NCBI RefSeq assembly: GCF_024679095.1
Contig: NC_066516.1
Span: 22,298,035 to 22,362,034 of the forward strand
Direction: 5' to 3'
Length of the DNA: 64,000 nt
Source: Eriocheir sinensis
Lineage: Eukaryota > Arthropoda > Malacostraca > Decapoda > Varunidae
The notes under the pieces were generated by a model. The model did no database searches. It was not told the DNA's origin and saw only the letters and a program-made list of their open reading frames with translations. Every line of letters begins with the position of its first letter. Within the stretch, counting starts at the first letter, position 1. Positions 26,949 through 38,925 of the stretch are shown here, piece by piece. Position numbers and translations under genes: made by a program.

Positions 26949-28270
26949 TTCCATAGCCTATCAATCGCATTTTAATTTTTTTTAGCTTTCCGTCACGGTT
27001 AAGTTTTGTTTTTATTAGCCTACTACCGTCAATGATTTCCTTTTGGGGATTGGGTTAGCCTGCTCCTGAGAGGCTGAGACCGATCGCTATGTATGTTTGG
27101 ATTACTCTCGTTATCAGCATGATCCATGAAAACCCGGTGCCATAGAATAGATAACCAATTGTTTTCTGAGAGCCTACTGTCGTGAGGGTGGGGGGGGGGG
27201 GGGCAACCTTTATACCTCCTGATCCACAGTAATCCGAAGTAGCTGATACTTTCTGAGAGGATCACACGGCAGCGAGGAGTTGCATCTAATACTAGCAATC
27301 ACTGAACTTCTATGAACACTGATGTTGAATATCTTATTACGAACAATTACCGAACGTCAAAAATATGTATTTGGTGCTTTGTCCATTGTGAGCAATTACG
27401 AAACTCACGTCACACGATTGTGCTGCAAATGAAAGCACATTGTGATTACGTTTAACATCAATTTTAGATAATTAATCCCATTCATATGTAAAATGAAAAT
27501 TGCACAATGAAAATAAACGTACATGTGCCTAAAATACAAACACTTACCTAAAGGAGAAATTTCATATACCTGCTACCGGCAATGCTATGACAATCATCAA
27601 TCTCTCTCTCTCTCTGTCATCCAGTGTCACGTAACTTTTCCCCCAAGAGATTTTCAGTCTCGTAATGATGCGGTCAGTTGTTAATGAGTTGTTCATCACA
27701 TGTTGGCAGGAAAATCATGTATCCACCAGTCATAATTTTATCTTTAACCTTCCAACGCAGCACAGGAGCTAACCCCCCCCCCCCCCCCACACACGTACAC
27801 TTGGGTCCACTCTCGGCGGCATGCAGGCGGTCAAATAGGAACATTACCTACGAGCTTGTGTACCACCAACCCAACATTACGGAAAGGTGACAAGAAATGC
27901 TGCTCAAGAACATGTATTTCTTTGCGGACATGTAACCAGGAGTAGGTAGCGCATGTATAATTTTTTTCTCACCCTTACTTTTCGCCGATTTTCTATATCA
28001 TCGTTCATATTTTGACCGATAACGTGGAATAGGTAGGGGTGGCAAAGGTGACATGGGAAGGGTGGGCCAGAGCATGTCGCGAAGGGTAGGGAAGCGCCTG
28101 CCGCCGCCCGTGACAAGAGGGAGATCGAAGTACACGCCGCCTGATTTAACTGGCTTCAGATATTCACGGACGCAGAATCTTCCGTGTCGCTAAAAGTGTG
28201 ACGGGGAGCCTGGTGGGGAAGGGGGTAGGAGGGGGGGGGGGGAAGAGGTGTGTATAAATAAAAGTGGTCA
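26561..28270. other. Non-coding, no gene recognised
   Basis: Mixed AT-rich sequence with a pure (AG)n array at 26901-26944, G or C homopolymers at about 27190 and 27774-27788, and a short CT run near 27602. Nothing else was identified. Confidence 0.4.
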
Positions 28271-28280
28271 CGTGTTTGCT

Positions 28281-28314
<34 letters not shown>

Positions 28315-28343
28315 GAGGCAGAGCTGATGTGCGTGTGTTCAGG

Positions 28344-28385
<42 letters not shown>

Positions 28386-28500
28386 GAGGCAGTGTTGATG
28401 TGCGTGTGTTAAAGTACTTACTGTTTGTGTACGAGTTAAGGTACTGTGTGTGTATGAGTTAAGATACTATGTGTGTGTGGAGGGTAAGGTTCTGTGTGTG

Positions 28501-28532
<32 letters not shown>

Positions 28533-28814
28533 GAGGCGGTGGCGGTGGCTTGGCATGTCTTGTCTTGGCTTGGCGCGGCCCCCACACAATGGCACACGCT
28601 AAGGGTACGTCGCAGAGCTGCCCTGAGCCGCTGAAAATGAAAATATCCCCTCGTGCCGCGTTTTTGTCTCAACTTTACGTCACCCAGATGGAGATGCATG
28701 CTGGGAGGCGACTTTATTGTCTCGCCATGCAAATCTCTTTTCTCTCTAAGGGGGTTCAAGTTTTCTCACACGGTTCTTTAATGTCATCTCTTTGCGGAGG
28801 GGAGGAATGTAAAA

Positions 28815-28864
<50 letters not shown>
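28281..28864. repeat. Cluster of (GT)n arrays
   Basis: (GT)n runs lie at about 28281-28313, 28349-28385, 28501-28533 and 28817-28864. The first two are followed by near-identical GTTGAGGCAG-GATGTGCGTGTGTT spacers, a local duplication of array plus flank. Confidence 0.85.
28560..28780. promoter_or_regulatory. High-complexity island with octamer, candidate cis-element
   Basis: A non-repetitive block between GT arrays contains the POU octamer ATGCAAAT (28727-28734) and GAGATGCATGCTGGGAGGCG. This is sequence contrast only; function is inference. Confidence 0.25.
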
Positions 28865-28865
<1 letters not shown>

Positions 28866-29089
28866 GGCTCGTGTAACATCCCGAAGCCTGACAGCCGCCA
28901 AACACCTTGATGGATGTCAGTAAATACGAACAAGCACCATCATAGTATCTCTTTTATGCGGTCCGTGCCAAGGGGGTTGTTTTGCTCTTTCCGGGTGTGT
29001 GTGTTCTGCCTGACGCGCTGATAAGGTCGGGGGGAGCTTCGATCTGGGCACGGGTTCATCTTCCGCCTCACATGTGTTGCTGCAGGTGT

Positions 29090-29433
29090 TCAAGTTCTCT
29101 TTCTCTCTTTTCCCCCTCCTCCATCCTCTTTTTATCTCCTTCTCTCGTCTTGAAATTACCAAAAGTTTCACCAGGTGTCAGGTTGTTCCTCTTGTCTCTC
29201 CATCCTCCCTTCCGTGCCACCGTTGATGTTCAGATTCTCCCTCACTCTTATTTCCTCTTTCCATTCTCTTCTTCTCTCCTTCTCCCGTCTTTGGATTAAC
29301 ACAAGTTTCACAAGAGATTTAAGTTGTTGTTCTTGTCTTTTCCTCCTCCCTTTCGCCTCACTTGTGTTGCTAGATTTTTAACTTCGCCCTTACTTTTGTT
29401 CTCTGCCTCCTCTTTCCTCTCCCTCTCCCATGC

Positions 29434-29511
<78 letters not shown>

Positions 29512-29650
29512 CCTCTTCTTCCCTCTCCTCCTTTTTTTATCCACCTCACACTTTAATAGATGTCCGAGTCCTTTCTCACTCCTAGTCTCCCATCCTCTGT
29601 CCCTCTCATACGCCTCATGATTCACCAGGTTTTAAAGTTTTTTCCACTTT
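29090..29650. repeat. Pyrimidine-rich tract with (TC)n array
   Basis: Degenerate CT-rich DNA with a pure (TC)n run at about 29439-29508. Blocks such as TTCACAAGAGATTTAAGTTG and TTTCACCAGGTGTCAGGTTG recur roughly every 150 bp around 29165-29330, hinting at an old tandem structure. Confidence 0.7.
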
Positions 29651-29852
29651 CTCTTTTTTTTTTCTCCCCTGCTCTCCCTCATCGTTCCACGGGGAGGATG
29701 AACTGAACACAAGAACAGAAATGAAAGAAACCACAAAGAGATGGCACTGCAAAATAACTGAAATGCTGGAGAGTCAAGCCCTTTCTTTGGTGGTGGTCGT
29801 AATCTTGCTTGTTCTCCCGTGAGTCGTGACGCTAGTAAAGGGGATATTATTA

Positions 29853-30085
29853 CACTGGGCAAATTTTCCGTGGATCTTCAGTCAAACCACGATTTCCGCT
29901 GGCGTGGTTCTCATATTTCCGTGGTTTTCTGACGTGTCCACGATCTTCCAAAGCTAGGGTAAATTTCACCGAAGGACGACGGTATTACTCACCATCATCA
30001 TCATCAGCACTAACAAGAAACAAATGAGAACCACGCCAGCGGAAATCGTGGTTTGACTGAAGATCCACGGAAAATTTGCCCACTC
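29853..30085. mobile_element. Foldback-type MITE with 59-bp perfect arms
   Basis: 29856-29914 and 30024-30082 are exact reverse complements over 59 bp, beginning TGGGCAAATTTTCCGTGGAT, around a 109-bp spacer. TA lies immediately outside (29851-29852 and 30086-30087) if the ends are CACTGGGC and GAGTGGGC, as for Tc1/mariner-type insertions. There is no coding capacity. Perfect arm identity suggests recent insertion or gene conversion. Confidence 0.85.
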
Positions 30086-30412
30086 TAATAGCCCCTTAAG
30101 ATACCTGCTGAGGGAGGGGAAAGAGGTAACTAAGGAAAGGTAGCGGATCATAGTTTTTCCTCTAGCAAGGCAGACCCATCCCCCGCTTGCCCCGCCGTAA
30201 TCTTGCATGCCAAGTCGTGACGCGCGCTGTGCCTCATCAAGTCGCTCATTACCGCGCTGAGTCGTCGTCGCCTTCGCCGCCGTCTTGCTGGCACGCACCG
30301 TCCCGCGAGGCGCTGCTCCCGGCTGGATATTACTGGCGCGCCGCACCTCGTAAACCTGAGCCCCAGTCACCCCCTTCACCCACAGACACCGCCGGGGAGA
30401 TAAAAGCGTACC

Positions 30413-30417
<5 letters not shown>

Positions 30418-30479
<62 letters not shown>
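30418..30479. repeat. (GA)n microsatellite
   Basis: Pure GA run of about 60 bp. Open frames crossing it on both strands are repeat translations, not genes. Confidence 0.95.
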
Positions 30480-30481
<2 letters not shown>

Positions 30482-31270
30482 CGTGACAGTGCCTATCTTT
30501 CCGTGCCAACACAACCGCCACCTTTGACTCCAACGGTTGTTATTTTTATTATTGTTACCTTCTCTTGCCTCACCGCCCCCATTTCCCCCCCCCACACACA
30601 CTTTCCCCTCATACCTTATCCACATTCCACCGTTCCCCTCATTACCACCACCATCGTAAGCACCGTTACCCTAACACTCCACTCTCCACCTCTTCTACGC
30701 TATCCTTACCTGTATGAACCACCTCCACAACCAGCCTCAGTATACTCTGTCTGTGTCTTCAAGCACCATCCCTCTCACCACCACCATCATTACCTCAGAG
30801 ACTCTCCTCCATATCCACCTCCATACCATGCACTATACTGGCTCCTCCACCACCATCCTCACTATCTTCTTTCTGTCTCTTCTAGCCCCACACCCGTCAT
30901 CACCACCACAAGCACTGTTACCCGCACCCTTTCTTCCCGATCTTGGTTCATAACGCAGCCCTGAACCCGACCTTCTCGCCGTACCGTAAATTTTCAGGAC
31001 TCGTCGCGATGCAATGACTTCCACGTTTGGCGTCTTTCTGCTTTCTGTATCAGGACAAAGGCTTATATCCTGATATCGTAACGTAATGCGCAGTGATGAA
31101 GTATATGACATTTATTCGCCACGAAATTGTAACCATTGGGAAATATAACTTTATCACTTTCTTGTTCATTCTATATGGTGCACCTGTGTGTGGTATTCAC
31201 ATGTAAAAATATTATTCACGTTTGATCCTTTGTAATGGCAGCTTGATTAATGTTTATTAGTTAGTATTTT
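30480..31270. other. Non-coding, pyrimidine-rich then AT-rich
   Basis: C/T/A-rich DNA with CACCAC-type imperfect triplets to about 30950, then plain sequence. No gene recognised. Confidence 0.4.
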
Positions 31271-31279
31271 ACAGTATTA

Positions 31280-31620
31280 GTACCTCATTACGAGGCAGCA
31301 TTTCCGGCGTGGGGGCGGGGATATTGGGGGCCACGGGTCACAGGTGCAGCCCGCGGCACGCTGCCCCCGCCGTGTGCTGCCCGGTGCCCGGTGCAGGTCG
31401 TGGCCATGGCGACACACAAGCCGCAGCGTCTCGAGAGGCAGAGGTCCAGACTGTTTCAAGTGGGCCGCAGGAAACCCGTCTCCGCCAAGTGACAGCAGCA
31501 AGCGGCACACAACAGCTGAGCCAATAACACTCGTCGCCATTACGGCCACGACGCGGCTCACACAGTCCACGTCACTGTTCCCAACGAGCAGTTTTCAAGT
31601 GTGTCGAGGGGAAAGCGGCA
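31280..31620. other. GC-rich island, function unknown
   Basis: A CpG-rich stretch with open frames on both strands (for example 31277-31570 on the minus strand) but no recognisable protein. It could be an internal promoter or a decayed GC-rich repeat. Confidence 0.3.
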
Positions 31621-32160
31621 ATTAATTTCTCCCTGATGCTGTTTGTTACCTTTTCCGTGTTAAGGCCATTGGCTGCAATACTCAATTCCAGTGGTGGTGT
31701 TTACGGTCACTGGCTCTCTCCCTTCTACCCTCCCCCGTTCCCCAGTCCCCCCTCAGCCACTGCTCGGAAACGACTCTCCTGATACGAGCCGAGATCTCGA
31801 AACTCATTGTGCGAAGCGGATACGAGACACAAGAGGCATTTTATTGGAGGTATCGGAGTATTAAGTGGCGGCCGGGCACTTTACGATGACTAGACCTGAA
31901 TACGGCGGCGCTGAGTTAGTGCCGGAGGGGGGACAAGGGGAGGGGGGACGCGAGAGGAAGCCCCAGCAGCCTCCTAGCCAGGCTGCGTCGCCTACCCCCC
32001 AATCCCCCCGCCGCCCACGCCAGGAGGCCCCAAGAGGCACGGTTCTATGGCGGCTGCTTCTACGGTGCACCAACTTTATCTCTCCGGGGTTTTGAAAGCT
32101 TAAAAAACAAACAAACGCATCAGAACCATGAACAGCAACAATAACAACAAGAACTATTTT
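31621..32160. other. Non-coding, moderately GC-rich
   Basis: Includes a second GC-rich patch at 31865-32090. No feature is supported. Confidence 0.35.
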
Positions 32161-32213
32161 TCCTACTTCTATTACTACAACTACTACGATTACTACTACT
32201 ACTACTACTACTT

Positions 32214-32280
<67 letters not shown>
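32161..32280. repeat. (TAC)n trinucleotide array
   Basis: Imperfect then pure TAC/CTA repeats over about 120 bp. The long valine run read on the minus strand is an artefact. Confidence 0.95.
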
Positions 32281-32552
32281 GTGGGGTTTAGGTGGTAAAG
32301 CTTCTATCACGATAAACGGCTGGACACACTCTTAACAAGCATGCGTAGCGATTGTATCAAATGTGGACGCTTAATCGCCGAGTTTGATCCTCCAGCAATT
32401 ATTTTACTTTTCCTCTCATCCGCCAATTATTTCGGTATCAGGGGATAGCGCTGCCTCGCCCAATGAATTAAATGATTGGTTGATATTGTGCCTCGAAAAT
32501 GAATTGAAACTCGACTCATGAAAAATTTGGATACATTAGATAGGCCCGTGAA

Positions 32553-32559
<7 letters not shown>

Positions 32560-32626
<67 letters not shown>
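32560..32626. repeat. (AC)n microsatellite
   Basis: Pure CA run of about 66 bp. Confidence 0.95.
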
Positions 32627-32630
<4 letters not shown>

Positions 32631-32769
32631 ACGAGTGCGTGTAAAAAAATTCAGCGTCATTGGTGGAGTTTCCAAGCTGCTTTTTGAGGGGTAATGACGC
32701 GGAGATAAGCACCTAGGCCACGCGCAGCTAAGCGTAGTTGTAGGGGCTGGGATGGGCAGCGACGGAGGG

Positions 32770-33260
32770 TGTCTCTGGTGTAAATGGGGGGCGCTGTCAC
32801 CCCCACACGCGACCTAAGGGAGGGGTGAGCCTGGGCATTGGCGAGGGCACTTGAGGGGACATTAGTAGGGGGAGAGAGGGGGGTTCCTGGTGTGTATGGG
32901 CGGCACTGTCACCCCCACACGCGTACTGATGTAGGGGTGGACCAGGCGTCAGTGAGGTGGCAGGGGCGGCGGCAGTGGCAGGGACATTAGCGGAGGGAGG
33001 GAGGGAGACAAGGACGTGGTGTTTTCTGGTGTGTATGGGCGGGCCTGTCACCTCCACACGTATTCTGATGGCAGGGCGGGTCAAACGGCGGGGCGGGGGA
33101 GAGGTCAACCGGGCATTGCGGGGGGCGGGGGTCAGGCAGGGGGTGCTGGGGGGGGGCTAGGACGAGGTCGTTTTTTGGTGTGAATGGGCGCCACTGTCTC
33201 CCTCACACGTATCCTGATGGCAGGGTGGGTCAAACGTCAAGCGGCGGGGAAGAGGTCGGG
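32770..33260. repeat. GC-rich degenerate tandem repeat, about four copies
   Basis: The block GGTGTGTATGGGCG-CACTGTCACCCCCACACG recurs near 32777, 32889, 33026 and 33177, spaced roughly 110-150 bp apart with G-rich spacers. The last two copies share CTGATGGCAGGGYGGGTCAAACG. The spacers are G-run rich. Confidence 0.65.
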
Positions 33261-33633
33261 ATCAACAGGGGCGGTGGCAGGGGGAAGGGAAGGGGAGGTC
33301 CAGGGGCGGGGTGACGCTGGCAGGTTATTAGCAGCAGCAGCAGCAGGCAGCAGCAGCAACGGCGGCGGCGTCTGGAGGTCGTTCCCACGTTCATCATGCT
33401 TCCCTAATGTCGTCGCCGCCGCCTGCAGACGATAGTGTCATTAGCGTGCAAAGTGACCGGCCATGGATTGCATTTACTGGCCTCCTTTTCTTTTTTTCCC
33501 CTTTTTCTTTTTGTATTTGGTGGGATTCTTCTTCGTTGTTTTTCTATATATAACCTGTGGAATTTATTTTTATTTTTCGTCAATTTTTTTTTGTTGCAAC
33601 TGTTGTAGTAGTACCTAGTAGGAGGAGGAGGAG

Positions 33634-33665
<32 letters not shown>

Positions 33666-34560
33666 CGTGGGTTGGAGATATTGCTATTATTATTGCCATT
33701 ATTGTTGTTGCTGCTGTGGTTCATGATTGTGGCGATTGTCATAAAGGTGTTGGTTTTATGTGGTGTTGATTTTATGGTGACGTCTGGGATGGTATTATCG
33801 TTGCTACTGCTGCTGGTGTGCCTGGCTGGGTTGGGGCGGCTCACTTTCCAACACGCAACCTTGGCAAGCACTTGGGTCGGTACAGACGGCTGACGACTTG
33901 TAGGAGGAGGGGAGAGGCGGGGAGACGCTGGGCGGGAAGAGGCGGGAGGGAGGGGGAAGATTGATGGTGGCTGACGGGTGACTGCTATGGAGGGTCTGAA
34001 GGAGAAGAGAGGAAGGGACTTAGGAAAGGATGCAAGGGGCTGATGAAGGGGGCTGAATAAGGGACTGGCGAAGGGGCTCACGGTGGGGTTGACGAAGTAA
34101 CATGTTGGAGGTTGCTGAGGGACTGGGGATAACGGAAGTCTGGGGAGGTTTATATTTTGCTGTGTCTGAGTCTTCGTCTCCCCCTGCTCCTCCTCTTCCT
34201 GCGTTCATTCACTTTTTATCAATATTGTGCCCCCTTACATCTGTTTGTCGACCCGCCCACACCAACACATATATATCTCCCTTTACCCAACTTCTCACAT
34301 TCAATGCAAACCCTGTAAAGGCATCTGCGACCTTGGGCCCTTCCCCACCCACGTCCTCTCCTCAATGCGGGTAGGTGGTCATGGCAGTGGTAGCGAGGTA
34401 AGGGATGGTAGGTGATGGTGGTGGTGGTACAGTATCGACTTTTGTAGTGGTGGTAGTGGTGCAGGTAGTGGTGGTGGTTGTGCAGAACTTCCAAACGAGA
34501 CCCACCCCACTCCACCACTAACACCCCCAGTACCTCTCCGCTGTACCTCTAGCACCATCA
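33261..34560. other. Non-coding with triplet-rich patches
   Basis: Contains AGCAGCAGC around 33330-33360, GTTGTTGTTGGTGGTGG around 33630-33665 and GGTGGTGGT around 34420-34470. The minus-strand open frame at 33404-34081 is rich in Asn/Pro/Thr from these triplets and is not taken as a gene. Confidence 0.4.
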
Positions 34561-34568
34561 CTTTCTCC

Positions 34569-34569
<1 letters not shown>

Positions 34570-34602
<33 letters not shown>

Positions 34603-34865
34603 TTGTAGTAGTAGTAGTAAGATTAAGATTAGGAGAGAGAAGGAAGAATAAAAGAAGAACTATGATCATTATTATTATGATGAGGAGGAGGAGGAGAAAG
34701 GGAGGAGGAGGTAAATTAGAATCAGAACCAGAAGGGGCAGTAGAAGGAAGAGGAAGAGAAAAGAATCATGATAAGGAAGAGGAAGAAACGTGGAATTAAG
34801 ATCAAGATAAGGCGGATCAGGAGGAGAAACAGGAAGAGGAAAAGGAAGGGGAGGCGGAGGTGGAG
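34570..34865. repeat. (GT)n array and purine-rich AGG/AAG tract
   Basis: GT run at 34573-34600, then GTAGTAGTA, then about 240 bp of A/G-only sequence with AGGAGGAGG. Confidence 0.8.
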
Positions 34866-34874
34866 CTCGTGTAA

Positions 34875-35070
34875 ATATTTCTCGGTAAAGCGGCCGCCTC
34901 TGGGACACCTGTCATCGGCGGTGATCACCTGCAATCTGGGGGCGTAATTATGCGGCGGGGACCTGATAAAGTGGCAGCGTGCAGCCCCGAGGATAATGAA
35001 GCTTTAATAATCGTGATGGCTTGAACGGGGGACGGCGATTTTCTGTTATTTATGGATATGGTTAGATAGT
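34875..35070. promoter_or_regulatory. Candidate enhancer island
   Basis: High-complexity sequence between simple repeats contains homeodomain-type GTAATTATG, ACCTGATAAAG (GATA), two CACCTG E-box cores and TTTATGG (Hox/Caudal-like) within 200 bp. Function is inferred only from motif density and contrast with neighbours. Confidence 0.25.
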
Positions 35071-35092
35071 TTGTGTGTTAAAGATTTGCCGA

Positions 35093-35095
<3 letters not shown>

Positions 35096-35159
<64 letters not shown>

Positions 35160-35570
35160 AATGAGTTAGTGAGTGGGTGTGAGTGAGTTAGGGAGGGAGG
35201 GAGGTAGGAAGGGAGTGGGTGAGTTGGTGAGTGAGTGAGTGAATGGGTGAGTGAGATAGTGAGTGGATAATTGAATGAGTGAGTGAGTGACTGGCTGAAA
35301 GAGGGAGTGGATGAGTGAATGGGTCAGTAAGTGAATGGCTGAATGAGATAGTGAGTGAATGAGTGAGAGACTGGCTGAGATAGGGAGTGGATGAGTGAAT
35401 GGGTGATTGAGTAAGTGAATGGCTGAGTGAGATAGTGAGTGGATGAGTGAATGAATGAGTGACTGGATGAAAGAGGGAGTGGGTAGGTGAATGAGTGAGT
35501 GAGTGAGTGAGGGAGGGAGGGAGGGAGGGAATGGGTAAGTAGGTGAGTGAGTGGGTTAGATTTTGTTTTG
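35096..35570. repeat. (GT)n followed by degenerate (GTGA)n minisatellite
   Basis: Pure GT to about 35156. Then about 400 bp of GAGTGAGTGAATGG-type tetranucleotide variants with higher-order units of about 120 bp (for example GAGTGGATGAGTGAATGGGT at 35306 and 35385). Confidence 0.85.
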
Positions 35571-35929
35571 AATTAGAACCGTACAGATTCAGTTGCAAAG
35601 TTTGTATGTGTATAAGCTCTCTTTTTTTATCATCAATCTGTCATCTGCTTGCACATCTATCTGTGTAAATGTCTGTATTTTTCTATCTATCTCTTTCCTT
35701 CCGTCTGATTGGCTGTCTAAATCTGCGTGTTCTCCTTTTGGTAATTTTCTTTTTTTTTCCTTTCTTTCTTTCTTTCTTTTCTTCTTTCGTTCTTTCTTTC
35801 TATCCTTTCTCCTTTTTTTTCTTTTCTTTCCTTAATTTTTCAATAATTCTTCAATCATAAAATCTGCCAGAGTGACACATTGGGATGGGAACTGATAAGC
35901 TTTGCCAGAAAACCACCACCATCACCACC

Positions 35930-35961
<32 letters not shown>

Positions 35962-36093
35962 AATTTAAACGGATCGTCAGTATCGAATAAAAAGCGAAAG
36001 TGGTCAAAACCGATACCTACAACCCTCCCTTCCCCCCAAAACAACAACAACAACAACTAGCCGATACACTGATAAAGACACATCGTTACAACC

Positions 36094-36130
<37 letters not shown>

Positions 36131-36246
36131 CGTATCAGCACTCACTCAGCCCCGTGATTGGCTGGCCGGCCGCTAGAGTTACGGTCGAAACTACTCGAAA
36201 CTACTCACTGCGGGTCGGTCCTTCTGTTGTTGAAGTTTTGCACCCC

Positions 36247-36299
<53 letters not shown>

Positions 36300-37075
36300 A
36301 TCACTTTTTTTTCTTTTCTTCACCTACTTTCTTCCTTCTCCTTAGTGCTTCTTTCCTCGCCTATTTCTTCGTTTTCTTCTTTTGTCTCCTTTTATTGTCT
36401 TCATTTTTCTCATCATCATTATTTTCTTTGAATTCATCTTTTGTTCTTCTTCTTCTTCTTCTTCTTCTTCTTCTTTTTCATCTTCATCTTCATCTTCTTT
36501 TCGTCTCCTTTTTTCTTTTACCTCATTTTTATCTTCATTTTTATCTTCCCCTCCTGGTACCCCCCCCTCCCTCCGTTCATCTGTCTCCCTCCTCCTCCTC
36601 CTTCTCCTCTTCCTCCTCCTTCTCCTCCTCCTCCTCCTCCTCCTCCTCCTCCCATCCAGTGTGGAGAGAAACTTTTGTAACTGGAGAGATATTACTTTCT
36701 CCTTTTCTGCCGTTCCTTTCTCTCCTTCTCTATACTTTTTATCTTTTTTTTTTTTTAATCTCTCCCCGAGTCTTATTCTGAGTGTGCTTTTATCTCGTTC
36801 TCGTATTCTCTCTCTCTCACTTGTTCTGTCTGTCTGTCTGTGTGTCTGTCTGTCTGTCTGTCTACTTTTTCCTCGTTTTTATCTTTATCTTTCTTTCTCT
36901 TTCTTTCATTCATTCTCGTTCATTCATTTTCTTTTTCTTTTCTTACTTTCTTTTCATTTTTTCTTTCTTCTTTTTCTTCTTTTTATCTTTCTTTTCTTTA
37001 TTTTATTTATCGTTTCTCTTTTTCTTTCAATCTTTGCATTCCTTTTTCCTTTCTTTCGTTCCTTCCTTCATTTTT
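35571..37075. repeat. Pyrimidine-rich and mixed microsatellite region
   Basis: Contains (GT)n at 36099-36128 and 36250-36298, (TTC)n at about 36444-36476, (CTC)n at about 36586-36652 and TGTC repeats near 36830-36865. Long Ser/Phe/Leu open frames here, such as 36382-37704, are translations of CT-rich DNA. Confidence 0.75.
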
Positions 37076-37077
37076 TA

Positions 37078-37078
<1 letters not shown>

Positions 37079-37135
<57 letters not shown>
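37079..37135. repeat. (AC)n microsatellite
   Basis: Pure CA array, followed by a C-rich stretch. Confidence 0.95.
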
Positions 37136-37137
<2 letters not shown>

Positions 37138-37199
37138 CCACACTCCGTCCCTCCCTCCCTCCCCCCCTCCTTCCCTCGCCCCACCCCCCACGCACACAA

Positions 37200-37325
37200 A
37201 CCGAGGCTCATTACCCAAATTATAATAAGGATGAATGAAACCTCATTTCCGAGCCACCTTTGCCGGCCATTCATGCGTGTGTCTGGGGTCCGCGGTCCGC
37301 CTTTATGCGTGTCCTGCTCTGATTG
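37200..37325. promoter_or_regulatory. Short high-complexity island, possible cis-element
   Basis: About 125 bp of unique-looking sequence isolated between AC and GT arrays, with AAATTATAATAAGG and repeated ATGCGTGT. Evidence is contrast only. Confidence 0.15.
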
Positions 37326-37331
37326 TGTCCG

Positions 37332-37333
<2 letters not shown>

Positions 37334-37366
<33 letters not shown>

Positions 37367-37403
37367 GCTTTTTCACTCGTCGGTGTCTCTATCTTTGTCT
37401 GTC

Positions 37404-37471
<68 letters not shown>

Positions 37472-37930
37472 CATGTCATTTATCTGCTAAGTATATTTTG
37501 TCCCTCTCTCTCTCTCTCTCTCTGTGTGTGTTTTCTTTCTTTTTTTCTTTCTTCTTTCTTTCCTTCTTTCCATCTTTCTTTTTCTTTTCTCCTTCTTCTT
37601 CTTCTTCTTCTTCTTCTTCTTCTTCTTCTTCGTCTTCTTCTTCTTCGTCTTCGTCTTTGTCTTTGTCTTCTTCTTCAGTCTCTTCTTTCTCTCTTCTGCT
37701 GTAGTTCTCTTCCCCTTCTCTTTTGTTCATCACACTGTCCCTTGCATCCTCGTTCTCTTTATCTGTCATTCATCTTAGTAATTCTTCTTCATCCAGCACT
37801 TACCCTTGTCTTTTATCAATCTCCTCCTCCTCCTCCCCCTCCTTGCTAACCTCTCATCCTACTTTTTTCTTCCTCTTCTTGGTTCCATCTTCTTCCTCTT
37901 TATCCTCCTTTCCTCCCTCGTCTCTTCTCT
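37334..37930. repeat. (GT)n, (TC)n and (TTC)n arrays
   Basis: GT at 37334-37362 and 37407-37466, TC at 37504-37522, TTC at about 37592-37650, then CT-rich DNA. Confidence 0.9.
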
Positions 37931-37933
37931 TGT

Positions 37934-38330
37934 GATGCTGAGTTGTGGAAATGCTGAGTTGTTGTGATGCTGAGTTGTGGAGATGCTGAGTTGTTGTGAT
38001 GCTGAGTTGTGGAGATGCTGAGATGTTGGGATGCTGAAGTGTTGCTGAGTTGGGATGCTAAACAATTATGATACTTCTAATCCTGGTCATAATTATCTGC
38101 CTGCCTGAGTGTTGATGGGTTGAGATGGGATGCTGACCTCGGATGCTGAGAGTTGAGATGCTGACGTCGGGTGTTGAATTGGGATGCTGGGCTGGGATGC
38201 TAAATATGATGCTCCCAATCTCGGTCATAATTATCTGTCTGCCTGAGTGTTGATGGGTTGAGATGGGATGCTGACTTCGGATGCTGGGCTGGGATGCTGA
38301 TTCTGATGCTGCCTCGTCTCCGGGTCCCCT
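37934..38330. repeat. GATGCTGAGTTG minisatellite
   Basis: The 12-18 bp motif GATGCTGAGTTGTGG and variants occurs in tandem at 37934-38055. The larger block GAGTGTTGATGGGTTGAGAT recurs at 38107 and 38244 (137 bp apart), showing higher-order structure. Confidence 0.85.
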
Positions 38331-38925
38331 CTTGCGGTCTGAATGTGGACCGGGGATCGATTAACGAGTGCGTGAGTGCAAGGTTCGGGAGGCCTCAGTA
38401 ATTGTCATGCAGATTGCGTTACCGTCAGCACTTCTGCCAATCTCGGCCTTGCATTATAACGAACCGGATTGTGATTGGATTGACGTTTTTCCCTGGTTTT
38501 GTGGTGGTGGTGGAGATGGCGGTGGTGGTGGTCGAGATGGTGGTGGTTTTTGCTCTGAGTTGTGTGTGGTTTTGTGTGTTTGTGTTGTGTTTTTCAAATC
38601 ATCTCTTCTGTGTTTGTCCTGTTGGAGGTTTGGTGGTTTATGTATCCTTTGTTTTATCTTTATTTTTGTATACGTAGAATCTTTAACGATACCTTTAGTG
38701 AATGTATAATGATTTAAGTCGCCTCTTTCGTGTCCGGGTTGAGGTTTATCGTTTCATGCATCCTCAGTTTCATCATAATATTTTTTTTTATCCTTTATCG
38801 AAATTTAACTTTTGTATTTGCCTATTTAAAAAAAGTATGGCGTGAAGGGATTACTGATCACTTATTTGGTGTTGGTTTTCCTTTTCCACTCTCTTTCCAC
38901 TCTTTTCCTTTCCCCGGCGGCCGGT
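38331..38925. other. Non-coding, G/T-rich
   Basis: Contains GGTGGTGG imperfect repeats near 38500-38550. No gene recognised. Confidence 0.35.

Noticed and set aside
29966..30625. 219-codon minus-strand frame
   Set aside because: Runs through a (GA)n array and one arm of a foldback MITE; no domain.
33404..34081. 225-codon minus-strand frame rich in Asn/Thr/Pro
   Set aside because: Compositional product of triplet-rich DNA; no conserved motif.
36382..37704. 440-codon open frame on the + strand
   Set aside because: Crosses TTC, CTC, TGTC, AC, GT and TC arrays and changes composition at each; not a protein.
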